Part shown: positions 1-6,718 of the stretch, piece by piece
Position numbering within the stretch: position 1 is the first letter of the stretch
How the letters are laid out: each line of letters opens with the position of its first letter
Assembly: GCA_019419725.1 (NCBI GenBank)
Contig: DXZL01000026.1
Coordinates: 1 to 14,709 of the forward strand
Source of the DNA: Veillonella sp.
GTDB taxonomy: Bacteria > Bacillota > Negativicutes > Veillonellales > Veillonellaceae
Length of the DNA stretch: 14,709 nt
Direction: 5' to 3'
Notes under the pieces: generated by a model
The model's input: only the letters and a program-made list of their open reading frames with translations
Told to the model about the DNA's origin: nothing
The model's database searches: none
Position numbers and translations under genes: made by a program

Positions 1-27
1 AAATCAACTAACAGCTTTTCTAGTATT

Positions 28-53
28 AAGGGGCTGTTTTGTTACAGCCCCTT
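28..53 (-). terminator. Hairpin terminator downstream of guaC
   Basis: A perfect 10-bp inverted repeat (AAGGGGCTGT at 28-37 and ACAGCCCCTT at 44-53, 6-base loop) lies 17 bases beyond the guaC stop codon. It can fold on either strand. Neither side has a long T-run, so it may be bidirectional and serve a convergent gene to the left of the window as well. Confidence 0.7.
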
Positions 54-69
54 TACATGTAATATCGTA

Positions 70-1056
70 TTAACGGTCACCGTTGAAGATGGAGTTTTTA
101 ACAAGTACATAGTCTACTTTGCGGATTGCTTGTAGAGTAGTACCGCCAGCATAAGAGATAGCGGATTGTAAATCTTGTTCCATTTCAACTAATGTATCAA
201 AGATAGAACCTTTGGAATCGATGAAGATTTTTTTACCTTCCACGTTTTTGCGTTCACCTTTTTGGAACTCAGAAGCAGAACCAAAGTATTCTTTTACTGC
301 TTTGCCGTCAACGATTTTTTCTTCCCCTGGAGATTCTTCATGACCAGCGAATAGGGAACCAATCATAACCATAGTTGCACCAAAGCGAATGGATTTAGCG
401 ATGTCGCCATGATCACGGATACCGCCGTCAGCGATGATAGGTTTAGTAGCTGCTTTTGCGCACCAGCGAACAGCAGCCAATTGCCAACCACCAGTACCAA
501 AGCCAGTTTTTAATTTAGTGATACAAACTTTACCAGGACCGATACCAACTTTAGTTGCATCTGCACCAGCATTTTCAAGTTCACGAACTGCTTCTGGTGT
601 ACCTACGTTACCAGCGATAACGAAAGTTCCAGGCAAGTTCTTTTTGATGTATTGAATCATATCGATTACTGCGTTGGAGTGACCATGTGCAATATCGATT
701 GTAATGTATTCAGGTGTTAAGTTTGCTTTTTTGAATTCATCAACTAAAGCAAATTCTTCTGGTTTTACACCAATGGAAATAGAAGAGTATAAATTAAGGT
801 CGTGCATGCGTTTAACAAAATCCATACGACGTTCTGGTTGGAAACGATGCATGATATAGAAATAACCTTCACGAGCTAATTTTTCTGCCAATTCTTCGTC
901 GATAATAGTTTGCATATTTGCAGGAACTACTGGCAAGCGGAATGTGCGATTACCTAATTTAACATGTGTATCACATTCGCTACGGCTAGTTACGATACAT
1001 TTATTAGGAATTAATTGCACGTCTTCATAATCAAAGATGTTCGTTGTATTAATCAT
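70..1056 (-). CDS. guaC: GMP reductase
   Basis: GMP reductase converts GMP to IMP and ammonia with NADPH, returning guanine nucleotides to the adenine branch of purine salvage in the cytoplasm. The 328-residue product is a single TIM-barrel of the IMPDH/GMPR superfamily and has no room for the paired CBS domains of IMP dehydrogenase. It opens with INTTNIFDYEDVQLIPNKC. The active-site loop GIGPGKVCITK puts the catalytic cysteine near residue 178. The glycine-rich phosphate-binding segment IADGGI and the late FGSASEFQKGE motif match what I know of the Bacillus subtilis enzyme, about 326 residues. The ATG at 1056 is preceded by GGAG at a good distance. An in-frame start 24 codons upstream lies ahead of the predicted transcription start and is unlikely. 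It is transcribed alone, divergently from thiT. Confidence 0.96.
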   Translation of the reverse strand: MINTTNIFDYEDVQLIPNKCIVTSRSECDTHVKLGNRTFRLPVVPANMQTIIDEELAEKLAREGYFYIMHRFQPERRMDFVKRMHDLNLYSSISIGVKPEEFALVDEFKKANLTPEYITIDIAHGHSNAVIDMIQYIKKNLPGTFVIAGNVGTPEAVRELENAGADATKVGIGPGKVCITKLKTGFGTGGWQLAAVRWCAKAATKPIIADGGIRDHGDIAKSIRFGATMVMIGSLFAGHEESPGEEKIVDGKAVKEYFGSASEFQKGERKNVEGKKIFIDSKGSIFDTLVEMEQDLQSAISYAGGTTLQAIRKVDYVLVKNSIFNGDR

Positions 1057-1099
1057 ATTTTCTATATCTCCTTCGAGTATTACAAATTGAACCTGTACC

Positions 1100-1128
1100 A
1101 TTATACAAGAGTCGCGTAAAATTTTCAA
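1100..1128 (-). promoter_or_regulatory. Predicted guaC promoter
   Basis: On the minus strand there is TTGAAA (1128-1123), a 17-base spacer and a perfect TATAAT (1105-1100). Transcription would start near 1093, giving a leader of roughly 37 bases before the ATG at 1056. This supports the shorter reading frame for guaC. Confidence 0.75.
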
Positions 1129-1147
1129 TACGTTCCGAATATTTTGT

Positions 1148-1176
1148 TTGGACTCAGAAACGAACTGTAGTACAAT
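1148..1176 (+). promoter_or_regulatory. Predicted promoter of the thiT-mobAB-moeA operon
   Basis: TTGGAC (1148-1153), a 17-base spacer and TACAAT (1171-1176) form a good sigma-A-type promoter. The predicted start near 1183 leaves a leader of about 50 bases before thiT, too short to hold a TPP riboswitch. No THI-box motifs are visible. Confidence 0.7.
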
Positions 1177-1235
1177 ACAAGTAGATTATGCAAGTTATAT
1201 ACATTAATATATATGGTAAAGGGAGGTTGATTGAC

Positions 1236-1766
1236 ATGGATCAGTCCAAAACTCGCATGCTTGCAGAAGCAGGTGTGGCGATTGCAATTGCTCAAGTATT
1301 ATCCTTTATTACGATTTTTCATATGCCTCAAGGAGGCTCCATTAAGGCTGCAGCTTTAGTGCCGCTCATGATTTATGCCTATCGTTGGGGTGGTGCACGG
1401 GGAATTTTTGCTGGCGTCGTATATGGTATTTTACATTTTATTTTAGGCTTTAAATCATCTGTACACTATTTAAGTATTATATTGGATTATCTAGTTGCTT
1501 ATGGTGCTATAGGTGTATGTGGTTACTTCAAAGATTCTATTTCTGGACTCATTACAGGTTCTATTGTTGGTATTGCATTGCGCTGGATTGCCACTGTTGT
1601 GAGCGGTGCCGTTGTGTTCGCTAGCTATGCACCTCAAGGTCAAAATCCATGGATTTACTCCATGATTTATAATGCCTCTTATATGGTGCCAGATGGGATT
1701 TTAAATATTGTTGTTTTACTATTCATCTACCAAGGTGTTAAACGAGGTTTAGGACGTCGTGGATAA
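1236..1766 (+). CDS. thiT: Thiamine-binding S component of an ECF transporter, ThiT family
   Basis: This 176-residue, very hydrophobic protein fits the ThiT (formerly YuaJ) S component, which binds thiamine in the membrane and works with the shared energy-coupling module EcfA/A'/T encoded elsewhere. It should have about six membrane segments. Family-like stretches are the glycine-rich IFAGVVYGILHFILG (57-71), ILDYLVAYG (82-90), and SYAPQG followed by WIYSMIYNASYMVPD (130-153), which carries the Tyr/Asn residues typical of the ligand pocket. The length agrees with the family at roughly 180. I chose the ATG at 1236 because GGGAGG lies 9 bases upstream; an in-frame ATG at 1188 has no such site and lies almost at the predicted transcription start. 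The stop codon overlaps the next gene. Substrate is assigned by family; no TPP riboswitch backs it up. Confidence 0.85.
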   Translation: MDQSKTRMLAEAGVAIAIAQVLSFITIFHMPQGGSIKAAALVPLMIYAYRWGGARGIFAGVVYGILHFILGFKSSVHYLSIILDYLVAYGAIGVCGYFKDSISGLITGSIVGIALRWIATVVSGAVVFASYAPQGQNPWIYSMIYNASYMVPDGILNIVVLLFIYQGVKRGLGRRG

Positions 1767-2883
1767 ATTAGGTTTAATTATTTTGGCTGGTGGTTTGAGT
1801 TCTCGAATGGGGCAACCTAAGGCATTATTGCCTTGGGTTAATGGTGAAAGCCTCATATCTCATGCACTTCGTAAGGGATTAGAAGCGGATGTGGATGATA
1901 TCATCATCTCCATTGGTGATGATGATCAGTTAGGACATGCCATTCAGACTCATATTATTGATACGTTGTCGAACGATGAGAAGAATAAAGTTTCTATTGT
2001 TCGGGATTCTATTGAGCGATGTGGTCCTCTAGGGGGACTTTATAGTGCTCTAGCTGTTGGAATGAGTCCTGCCTATGCGGTGATGGCTGTAGATATGCCA
2101 TTTATGCCTATGGATTTATATTATGATTGCTTATATCAAGTGAATCATAACAATTGGAATGTCATAGTTCCTACTGGTTCTAGAGGTAAGCCAGAACCTA
2201 TGGCAGGAATTTATAGACCTCATATTGTATCATTACTTCCATCTATTCTAGCCGGTAAAGACGTATCGTTGCAGCATGCCCTTGATACGATTGGTCATGT
2301 TGAATCTATTGATGCCAGTGATTATGATTGGGAGCTAAGTAATGTAAATCATTATGATGATTATCAATGGGCTCGTGCATTAGCAGAAAATGAGTTCCGT
2401 CGTGTGCCGCTTATTAGTGTAGTAGCATCAAAACGTAAAACAGGTAAGACTACGGTAGTAACCCGTCTTGTAGCTGAGTTACAACGAGCTGGGTTTTCTG
2501 TAGGTGTTGTAAAGAGTGATAAACACGGCTTTCAAATGGATCATGAAGGGACCGATACAGACCTTTCTTATAAAGCTGGCGCTGATGCGGTGGCTATTGC
2601 AGGCCCTAATGAAACAGCGATTCGTATACGCACTAAAGAACAATCAAATCTGTATGAAATATCACAGTTTATGCCTGTCGATATAGTTATACTAGAAACA
2701 AGGTCCCAAGGCATTGCCCCTATAATAGAGGTTACGCAAGAAGGACATACAGAAGAGCTTATCTCAGATTCTATCGATCGAGTAGCTATAATCGAAATTA
2801 GCAAGTTAGACCAAGACGTACCTGGATTAGTACGTCACATACAGGAAATGATGAGGTGTTTAAATGGCCGTCGTTACTGTTGA
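1759..2883 (+). CDS. mobAB: MobA-MobB fusion: molybdenum cofactor guanylyltransferase and GTP-binding adaptor
   Basis: This 374-residue protein joins two functions of molybdopterin guanine dinucleotide synthesis. Residues 1 to about 205 are MobA, a Rossmann-like nucleotidyltransferase with the signature LAGGLSSRMGQPKALLPW (9-26), RCGPLGGLYSAL (87-98) and the metal-binding aspartate in VDMPF (111-115). It transfers GMP from GTP to molybdopterin. Residues about 216-374 are MobB, with the P-loop-like ASKRKTGKTT (223-232) and HGFQMDHEGTDTDLSYKAGA (256-275). The first glycine of the usual P-loop is replaced, but GKT is intact. Translation starts at a GTG overlapping the last codons of thiT (8 shared bases), and the 3' end overlaps moeA by 20 bases, so translational coupling is likely. 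Fused MobA-MobB proteins are known in other bacteria. A role supplying a different dinucleotide cofactor cannot be excluded. Confidence 0.9.
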   Translation: MDKLGLIILAGGLSSRMGQPKALLPWVNGESLISHALRKGLEADVDDIIISIGDDDQLGHAIQTHIIDTLSNDEKNKVSIVRDSIERCGPLGGLYSALAVGMSPAYAVMAVDMPFMPMDLYYDCLYQVNHNNWNVIVPTGSRGKPEPMAGIYRPHIVSLLPSILAGKDVSLQHALDTIGHVESIDASDYDWELSNVNHYDDYQWARALAENEFRRVPLISVVASKRKTGKTTVVTRLVAELQRAGFSVGVVKSDKHGFQMDHEGTDTDLSYKAGADAVAIAGPNETAIRIRTKEQSNLYEISQFMPVDIVILETRSQGIAPIIEVTQEGHTEELISDSIDRVAIIEISKLDQDVPGLVRHIQEMMRCLNGRRYC

Positions 2884-4099
2884 GGAGGCCCTTCAATTAT
2901 GGGAGAAGGCCTTAGATACGCAAGTTTATAAAGTAGAAATGATTGATGTTAAATCTGCTAAGGGATATGTGTTGGCAGAGGATATCGTTGCGCCCACAGA
3001 TGTACCGGCCTTTTCGAAATCAGCGATGGATGGGTATGCCATTGCCTTTTCCGCGGATTGTAATGAGTATATTGTTGACGGTGTTATAGGCGCAGGCGTT
3101 GTATGGGAACAACCTGTTGCACTAGGTCATGCAGTACGTATTATGACGGGCGCACCTATACCGGATACATGTGATACTGTTATCATGCAAGAACAGGTAG
3201 TTGGCTCCGGAGAACTGGGTACAACAATCACAATTCAAGGTAAATACAAATGTGGCGATCATATCATCCCTCAAGGTGAGGAATGTAGTGCTGGCACTAT
3301 TGTGATTCCTCGTGGAACAGAGGTAACCTCTACGGTACAAACTGTTTTGACTGGTCTGGGGTTGACTGAGATTGCTGTCAATGCAATGCCTCGAGTGCTA
3401 GTCCTTACCTCTGGCCATGAGGTGATTGAACCTGGTGAAAGCTTAACAGCTGGTAAAATTTATAACTCTAATAGAGCTATGATTTGTGGACTCTTGGAGG
3501 ATTTAGGCTTTCATAAGATTACGCACTATCATGTCAGTGATGCTCCAGAGGAATTAGAGTCTGAAATCAATCATGTGTTACAGCTCAGTGAAGATGCCGA
3601 TATTATCATTAGCTCTGGCGGTGTATCAGTAGGGCTGTTTGATACAATGCCTCTTATTTATGAAAAACTAGGAGCTAAATCCATTTATGAGCGCATTCAA
3701 ATGCGTCCAGGTGCTGCATCCTATGGTGCAGTGACGCCGAAAGGTCAAATCATCTTTGGGCTATCTGGTAATCCAGGGGCAGCTTTTAATGGATGGCATC
3801 TAATCGTAGCGCAAACATTGAAACGATATAAAGGCTTGGTAAACTGGACCACACCAGTAGTAGCCTGCGTAATGGATTCAGAAATCTTTAAGCGTAATGC
3901 CTTTGATCGGTATGTACAAGGGAAAGTAATCTTTGGCGGTGGGGCACCACGTTTTGTGGCGAATCGTCACTTTAACAGTAGTAGCATGTTAGGCTTATAT
4001 ACAGTTAATGCATTGGCATGTATTCCACGTGGTGTACATGAAGTACATCCGGGCGATACCTTTGATGTGTATCTATTAGGGCTGCTGCCTGCCATCTGA
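2864..4099 (+). CDS. moeA: Molybdopterin molybdenumtransferase MoeA
   Basis: MoeA inserts molybdate into adenylated molybdopterin to form the molybdenum cofactor. The 411-residue length is normal. The N-terminal domain carries DVPAFSKSAMDGYA (46-59), the hallmark MoeA segment. The MoCF/MogA-like domain begins near 175 (PRVLVLTSGHE) and contains SSGGVSVG (250-257), MRPGAASYG (280-288) and GLSGNPGAAF (299-308). The usual PGKP motif of MoeA reads PGAA here, and the usual LPGNP reads LSGNP, so this is a divergent member. The C-terminal beta-barrel domain runs to the end. The start ATG at 2864 has GAGG upstream and lies inside the end of mobAB in another frame. It is the last gene of the operon and is followed by a terminator at 4174-4207. 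Confidence 0.92.
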   Translation: MAVVTVEEALQLWEKALDTQVYKVEMIDVKSAKGYVLAEDIVAPTDVPAFSKSAMDGYAIAFSADCNEYIVDGVIGAGVVWEQPVALGHAVRIMTGAPIPDTCDTVIMQEQVVGSGELGTTITIQGKYKCGDHIIPQGEECSAGTIVIPRGTEVTSTVQTVLTGLGLTEIAVNAMPRVLVLTSGHEVIEPGESLTAGKIYNSNRAMICGLLEDLGFHKITHYHVSDAPEELESEINHVLQLSEDADIIISSGGVSVGLFDTMPLIYEKLGAKSIYERIQMRPGAASYGAVTPKGQIIFGLSGNPGAAFNGWHLIVAQTLKRYKGLVNWTTPVVACVMDSEIFKRNAFDRYVQGKVIFGGGAPRFVANRHFNSSSMLGLYTVNALACIPRGVHEVHPGDTFDVYLLGLLPAI

Positions 4100-4142
4100 A
4101 GTGCCTCATAGCCTTGATGCCCGAGAAAACTTCAAGATGCTG

Positions 4143-4172
4143 TTGACCGTCGTTAAATAAATATATCATAAT
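4143..4172 (+). promoter_or_regulatory. Candidate promoter for the zeta-type kinase gene
   Basis: TTGACC (4143-4148), an 18-base spacer and CATAAT (4167-4172) make a plausible promoter whose start, near 4179, would fall inside the left arm of the terminator hairpin that follows. A transcript starting there would lack part of the stem and could escape termination, while read-through from moeA would stop. Confidence 0.45.
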
Positions 4173-4173
4173 G

Positions 4174-4207
4174 AATGCATCCCTCGGATTAGTAGGGGTG
4201 CATTTTT
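4174..4207 (+). terminator. Intrinsic terminator after moeA
   Basis: AATGCATCCCT (4174-4184) pairs with AGGGGTGCATT (4194-4204) with one wobble and a 9-base loop, and the T-run extends to 4207. It sits about 75 bases after moeA and just before the zeta-type kinase gene. Confidence 0.8.
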
Positions 4208-4231
4208 AATGCGTTGAGAGAGGTCGAATGT

Positions 4232-5290
4232 ATGAACGTCGTTGAACAATATAATTTAACGTTACAAATTGAAGTTTTAAAAGAACAAAGTGCGGAAACA
4301 CTAGCGCGTCTCTGTAAGTTAGTAGATAAAAGTGGCAATAGTGACTGTGTAGAGGCATTAAAAGCATATTCACATATGGTAAATACAGAGTTATATTTAG
4401 CTACGTCTATTCATGAGTTAGACGTTCTAAAGTCAGATATGGTAAAACTTGAGAGTACTATTAAAGCGTCATTGGCACAAGCTTCTCATGAGGTTAGTGA
4501 TGTTAAAGCAAATAGTGGTATATCAGATATTGAGTCCTATAGTTCTGAAGACTTTGATAAGGCTTTAGAGCGTACCATTGATTTGTTAACGTTTAATAAA
4601 AATATATCTAATACACCTCATGCTGTCATCTTAGGTGGTCAAAGTGGGGCCGGAAAGACTACAATTCATCGTGTAAAAATGATGGCGTACAAAGGAGACT
4701 ATATTGTCATTGATGGCGATACGTATCGTGCTCAGCACCCACATTTCAGAGAGTTACAAGAAAAATATGGTGTTGATAGTGTAGATTATACAAAGTTCTT
4801 TGCTGGAAAGATGGTAGAGGCTGTAATTGATAAATTAAGCTCTTTGAAATACAATTTAATTATTGAAGGCACATTGCGTTCAGCGACAGTACCAATTAAT
4901 ACAGCTACATTATTAAAATCTAAAGGCTATATAGTCGACTTTTGCTTGATTGCCACTAAGCCAGAGTTATCTTATTTGACGACACAATTACGTTATTTAG
5001 AAATGATGATAGTGGATCCATTACAAGCGAGAGCCACTCCTAAAGATCATCATGATGGAATTGTAAAATCCTTGGTCTCTAATTGTAATGAACTAGAACA
5101 GAGTGGACTTTTTGAAAGCATTCAAGTGTATAAACGTGATTTAGAACAAGTATATAATTCAAAATTATGCACTGAATCTGTTGGAGCTGTTGTAGGCCAA
5201 ATTTTATTTGGTGCCTGGACTCAAGATGAAGCTGCCTTATTAGCGGTGAGTAAATCACAGGAACAGGAGTTAAGAGCGAAATTACCTTAG
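4232..5290 (+). CDS. Zeta-toxin/PezT-family kinase with an extra N-terminal helical domain
   Basis: Residues about 101-345 closely resemble PezT and zeta toxins, P-loop kinases that phosphorylate UDP-N-acetylglucosamine and so block cell-wall synthesis. Visible motifs are the Walker A GGQSGAGKTT (135-144, Lys142), DGDTYRAQHPHF (161-172, with Asp163 at the catalytic-base position), IEGTLR (211-216), and arginines 254 (LRYLEM) and 267 (QARATP) at the phosphate-binding positions, so the kinase looks intact. PezT is about 250 residues; this protein has 352, and the first ~100 are an added, acidic, probably helical region with no motif I recognise. No epsilon or PezA-like antitoxin gene lies beside it. 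The E. coli homologue EzeT carries a cis-acting antitoxin domain at its N terminus, so self-inhibition is a reasonable guess. The ATG at 4232 has GAGAGAGG upstream; a TTG start 6 codons earlier is less likely. The AraC-type gene follows after 14 bases. Confidence 0.87.
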   Translation: MNVVEQYNLTLQIEVLKEQSAETLARLCKLVDKSGNSDCVEALKAYSHMVNTELYLATSIHELDVLKSDMVKLESTIKASLAQASHEVSDVKANSGISDIESYSSEDFDKALERTIDLLTFNKNISNTPHAVILGGQSGAGKTTIHRVKMMAYKGDYIVIDGDTYRAQHPHFRELQEKYGVDSVDYTKFFAGKMVEAVIDKLSSLKYNLIIEGTLRSATVPINTATLLKSKGYIVDFCLIATKPELSYLTTQLRYLEMMIVDPLQARATPKDHHDGIVKSLVSNCNELEQSGLFESIQVYKRDLEQVYNSKLCTESVGAVVGQILFGAWTQDEAALLAVSKSQEQELRAKLP

Positions 5291-5304
5291 GGAGTAAAAG
5301 TGTT

Positions 5305-6333
5305 ATGGATTATTTTCACTATACCTATAAACACAATCACATAGATTTTAATAGTGATATATATAAGGTTAGTACATATCACTACAACTGGCACAGTGGC
5401 GTAGAAATCCTAATCTTGTTAAAAGGTAGAATTGATATGAGTTGTAATAGTGAGGTTTTTACAATGGAGCCGCTTGATGCTATTATTATTTCGCCTCAAG
5501 TAGGTCATGCTACATTGGCCTTAGAGGAGGATACGACAGCTCTTGTTATTCATGTAAGTAAGGAGTTTTTCCAACACTTTGATTCTAACTTTGGTATGTA
5601 TCAATTTGTATTGCGCTCAGATAAAAGTAATCGGTATAATCAATTCTTTACGTCCTTACGTCATCATGCAGCACAAATGATGTTACTAATGGTGAATGGT
5701 GATAGTCCTGATCGTCAATTATGTTTGGAGAGTCACTATTTATCGTTGACTAGTGATATATATCGTGAAATTGATGCGGTTAAGACTATTCCTGTACATA
5801 CAAAGCCTGCCGATATGACCGTAGCTACCTTTGATAAAATGATTGCTTACATTGATGAAAACTATCAGCAAAAGATTGAGTTAGAAGATATTGCCAAAAT
5901 TGGCGGTTATAATGTGAACTATACATCTCAGTTTTTTAAACGCCAATTAGGTGTTTCTTTTCTTGAATATGTTTTGCGTTTGCGGTTGCGAGAGGCAACA
6001 GTACGTTTGGTCAATTCTAATGATGGGGTCGCACATATTGCAAGTAGCTGTGGGTTTGCAGATATTAAAGCCTTTAATGTGGCTTTTAAGAAACATTTCC
6101 ATACGACGCCATCGGAATATCGTAAACAAGCAAAAGAGATGGGACGTAAAACAAAACTACATGATTGGAAGGAAATTATCTCTACTCAAGAAAATGATAT
6201 TATGGAAATCTTACAATCTTGCGTAGCCTATAAAGATGATTCTATATATAGTCTTGAGTTAAAGCAGGCTAATCAAAAACTACAGGACGTTAAGGAGCAA
6301 CTTGAGAGTGTTGTTAGAAAACTATCATCTTAA
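5305..6333 (+). CDS. AraC-family transcriptional regulator with C-terminal coiled-coil tail
   Basis: A 342-residue regulator. Residues about 10-95 form an AraC-type cupin sensor domain (HYNWHSGVEILILLKGRIDM, then EPLDAIIISPQVGH). Residues about 175-277 form the double helix-turn-helix domain: first HTH around 190-212 (IELEDIAKIGGYNVNYTSQF), second around 241-263, closing with the family signature FNVAFKKHFHTTPSEYRK (257-274). Unusually, about 65 residues follow the DNA-binding domain, ending in a heptad-like, charged segment (about 313-340) that probably forms a coiled coil for dimerisation. The ligand is unknown. It starts 14 bases after the zeta-type kinase gene, with AGGGAG upstream of the ATG, so the two are likely co-transcribed. 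It lies directly before ttdAB, on the same strand, and could activate that operon; such adjacency is common but not proof. Confidence 0.88.
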   Translation: MDYFHYTYKHNHIDFNSDIYKVSTYHYNWHSGVEILILLKGRIDMSCNSEVFTMEPLDAIIISPQVGHATLALEEDTTALVIHVSKEFFQHFDSNFGMYQFVLRSDKSNRYNQFFTSLRHHAAQMMLLMVNGDSPDRQLCLESHYLSLTSDIYREIDAVKTIPVHTKPADMTVATFDKMIAYIDENYQQKIELEDIAKIGGYNVNYTSQFFKRQLGVSFLEYVLRLRLREATVRLVNSNDGVAHIASSCGFADIKAFNVAFKKHFHTTPSEYRKQAKEMGRKTKLHDWKEIISTQENDIMEILQSCVAYKDDSIYSLELKQANQKLQDVKEQLESVVRKLSS

Positions 6334-6420
6334 TTTATCTAGCTTAAATGCGATGATAATATGGCGTAAACTTTATAGCGTTATATTTCCAATTTTAAAA
6401 ATATACAATCATTAGGTATA

Positions 6421-6566
6421 GGTGATTTTGTATATATCATAATAGTAAATAAATATATGGTAAAAGAGTATTATTTTAGATAAGTAGTACTCTTTTTCTT
6501 TTTGTATATGGGCAAAATTGTATACTCGATAGTATTAGAATCTATAGATTAGGGCGATTTTGTATA
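6421..6566 (+). repeat. Three direct repeats of a GGYGATTTTGTATA-like motif
   Basis: Copies are GGTGATTTTGTATA (6421-6434), GGGCAAAATTGTATA (6510-6524) and GGGCGATTTTGTATA (6552-6566). A partial inverted copy, TATACAAT, is at 6402-6409. Copies two and three are 42 bases apart, close to four helical turns. They fit operator half-sites for a regulator such as the adjacent AraC-type protein, but AT-rich chance similarity is possible. Confidence 0.45.
6462..6500 (+). terminator. Intrinsic terminator after the AraC-family gene
   Basis: AAAAGAGTA (6462-6470) pairs perfectly with TACTCTTTT (6488-6496), and a T-rich tail runs past 6500. It lies about 130 bases downstream of the regulator gene and separates it from ttdAB. 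Confidence 0.75.
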
Positions 6567-6718
6567 ATTCTAAGGTCCTTGTGCCAATAAAAACAAACTT
6601 GTAAATTGGATAGTTATATCTCTGAAAAAGAGTACAATGTAATTAGTGATAGGCACTAAGGTTTTAAGTAGACAGTATTATAGAGTCCTAAATAGTGAAG
6701 TACTACAGGAGGTTTACG

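Larger units (their letters stand above)
6334..6718 (+). other. 385-base AT-rich intergenic region upstream of ttdA
   Basis: No gene is visible here. It holds the terminator of the preceding transcript (6462-6500), three direct copies of a GATTTTGTATA-like motif, and a TATAAT at 6563-6568 without a good -35 partner. A second -10-like TACAAT (6633-6638) also lacks a correctly spaced -35 box. Promoters with weak -35 boxes are typical of those needing an activator such as an AraC protein. CCTTGTGCC (6577-6585) and GGCACTAAGG (6652-6661) could pair, with one bulged base, around a small CTCT/AGAG hairpin. I recognise no riboswitch class. Confidence 0.5.

Noticed and set aside
70..1056. IMP dehydrogenase instead of GMP reductase
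   Set aside because: There is no CBS-domain insertion, the length is about 330 rather than 480-490, and the motif details match GuaC.
1057..1128. Longer GMP reductase start adding 24 residues
   Set aside because: The extra codons run through the predicted -10 box and past the transcription start; the ATG at 1056 has a good ribosome binding site and matches the family's usual N terminus.
1129..1175. PurBox-like CGAA motifs between guaC and thiT
   Set aside because: The two CGAAT/CGAAC copies are direct, not inverted, and no correctly spaced inverted partner exists, unlike the pair ahead of the xanthine permease.
1177..1235. TPP riboswitch ahead of thiT
   Set aside because: The predicted leader is about 50 bases and none of the conserved THI-box segments is visible.
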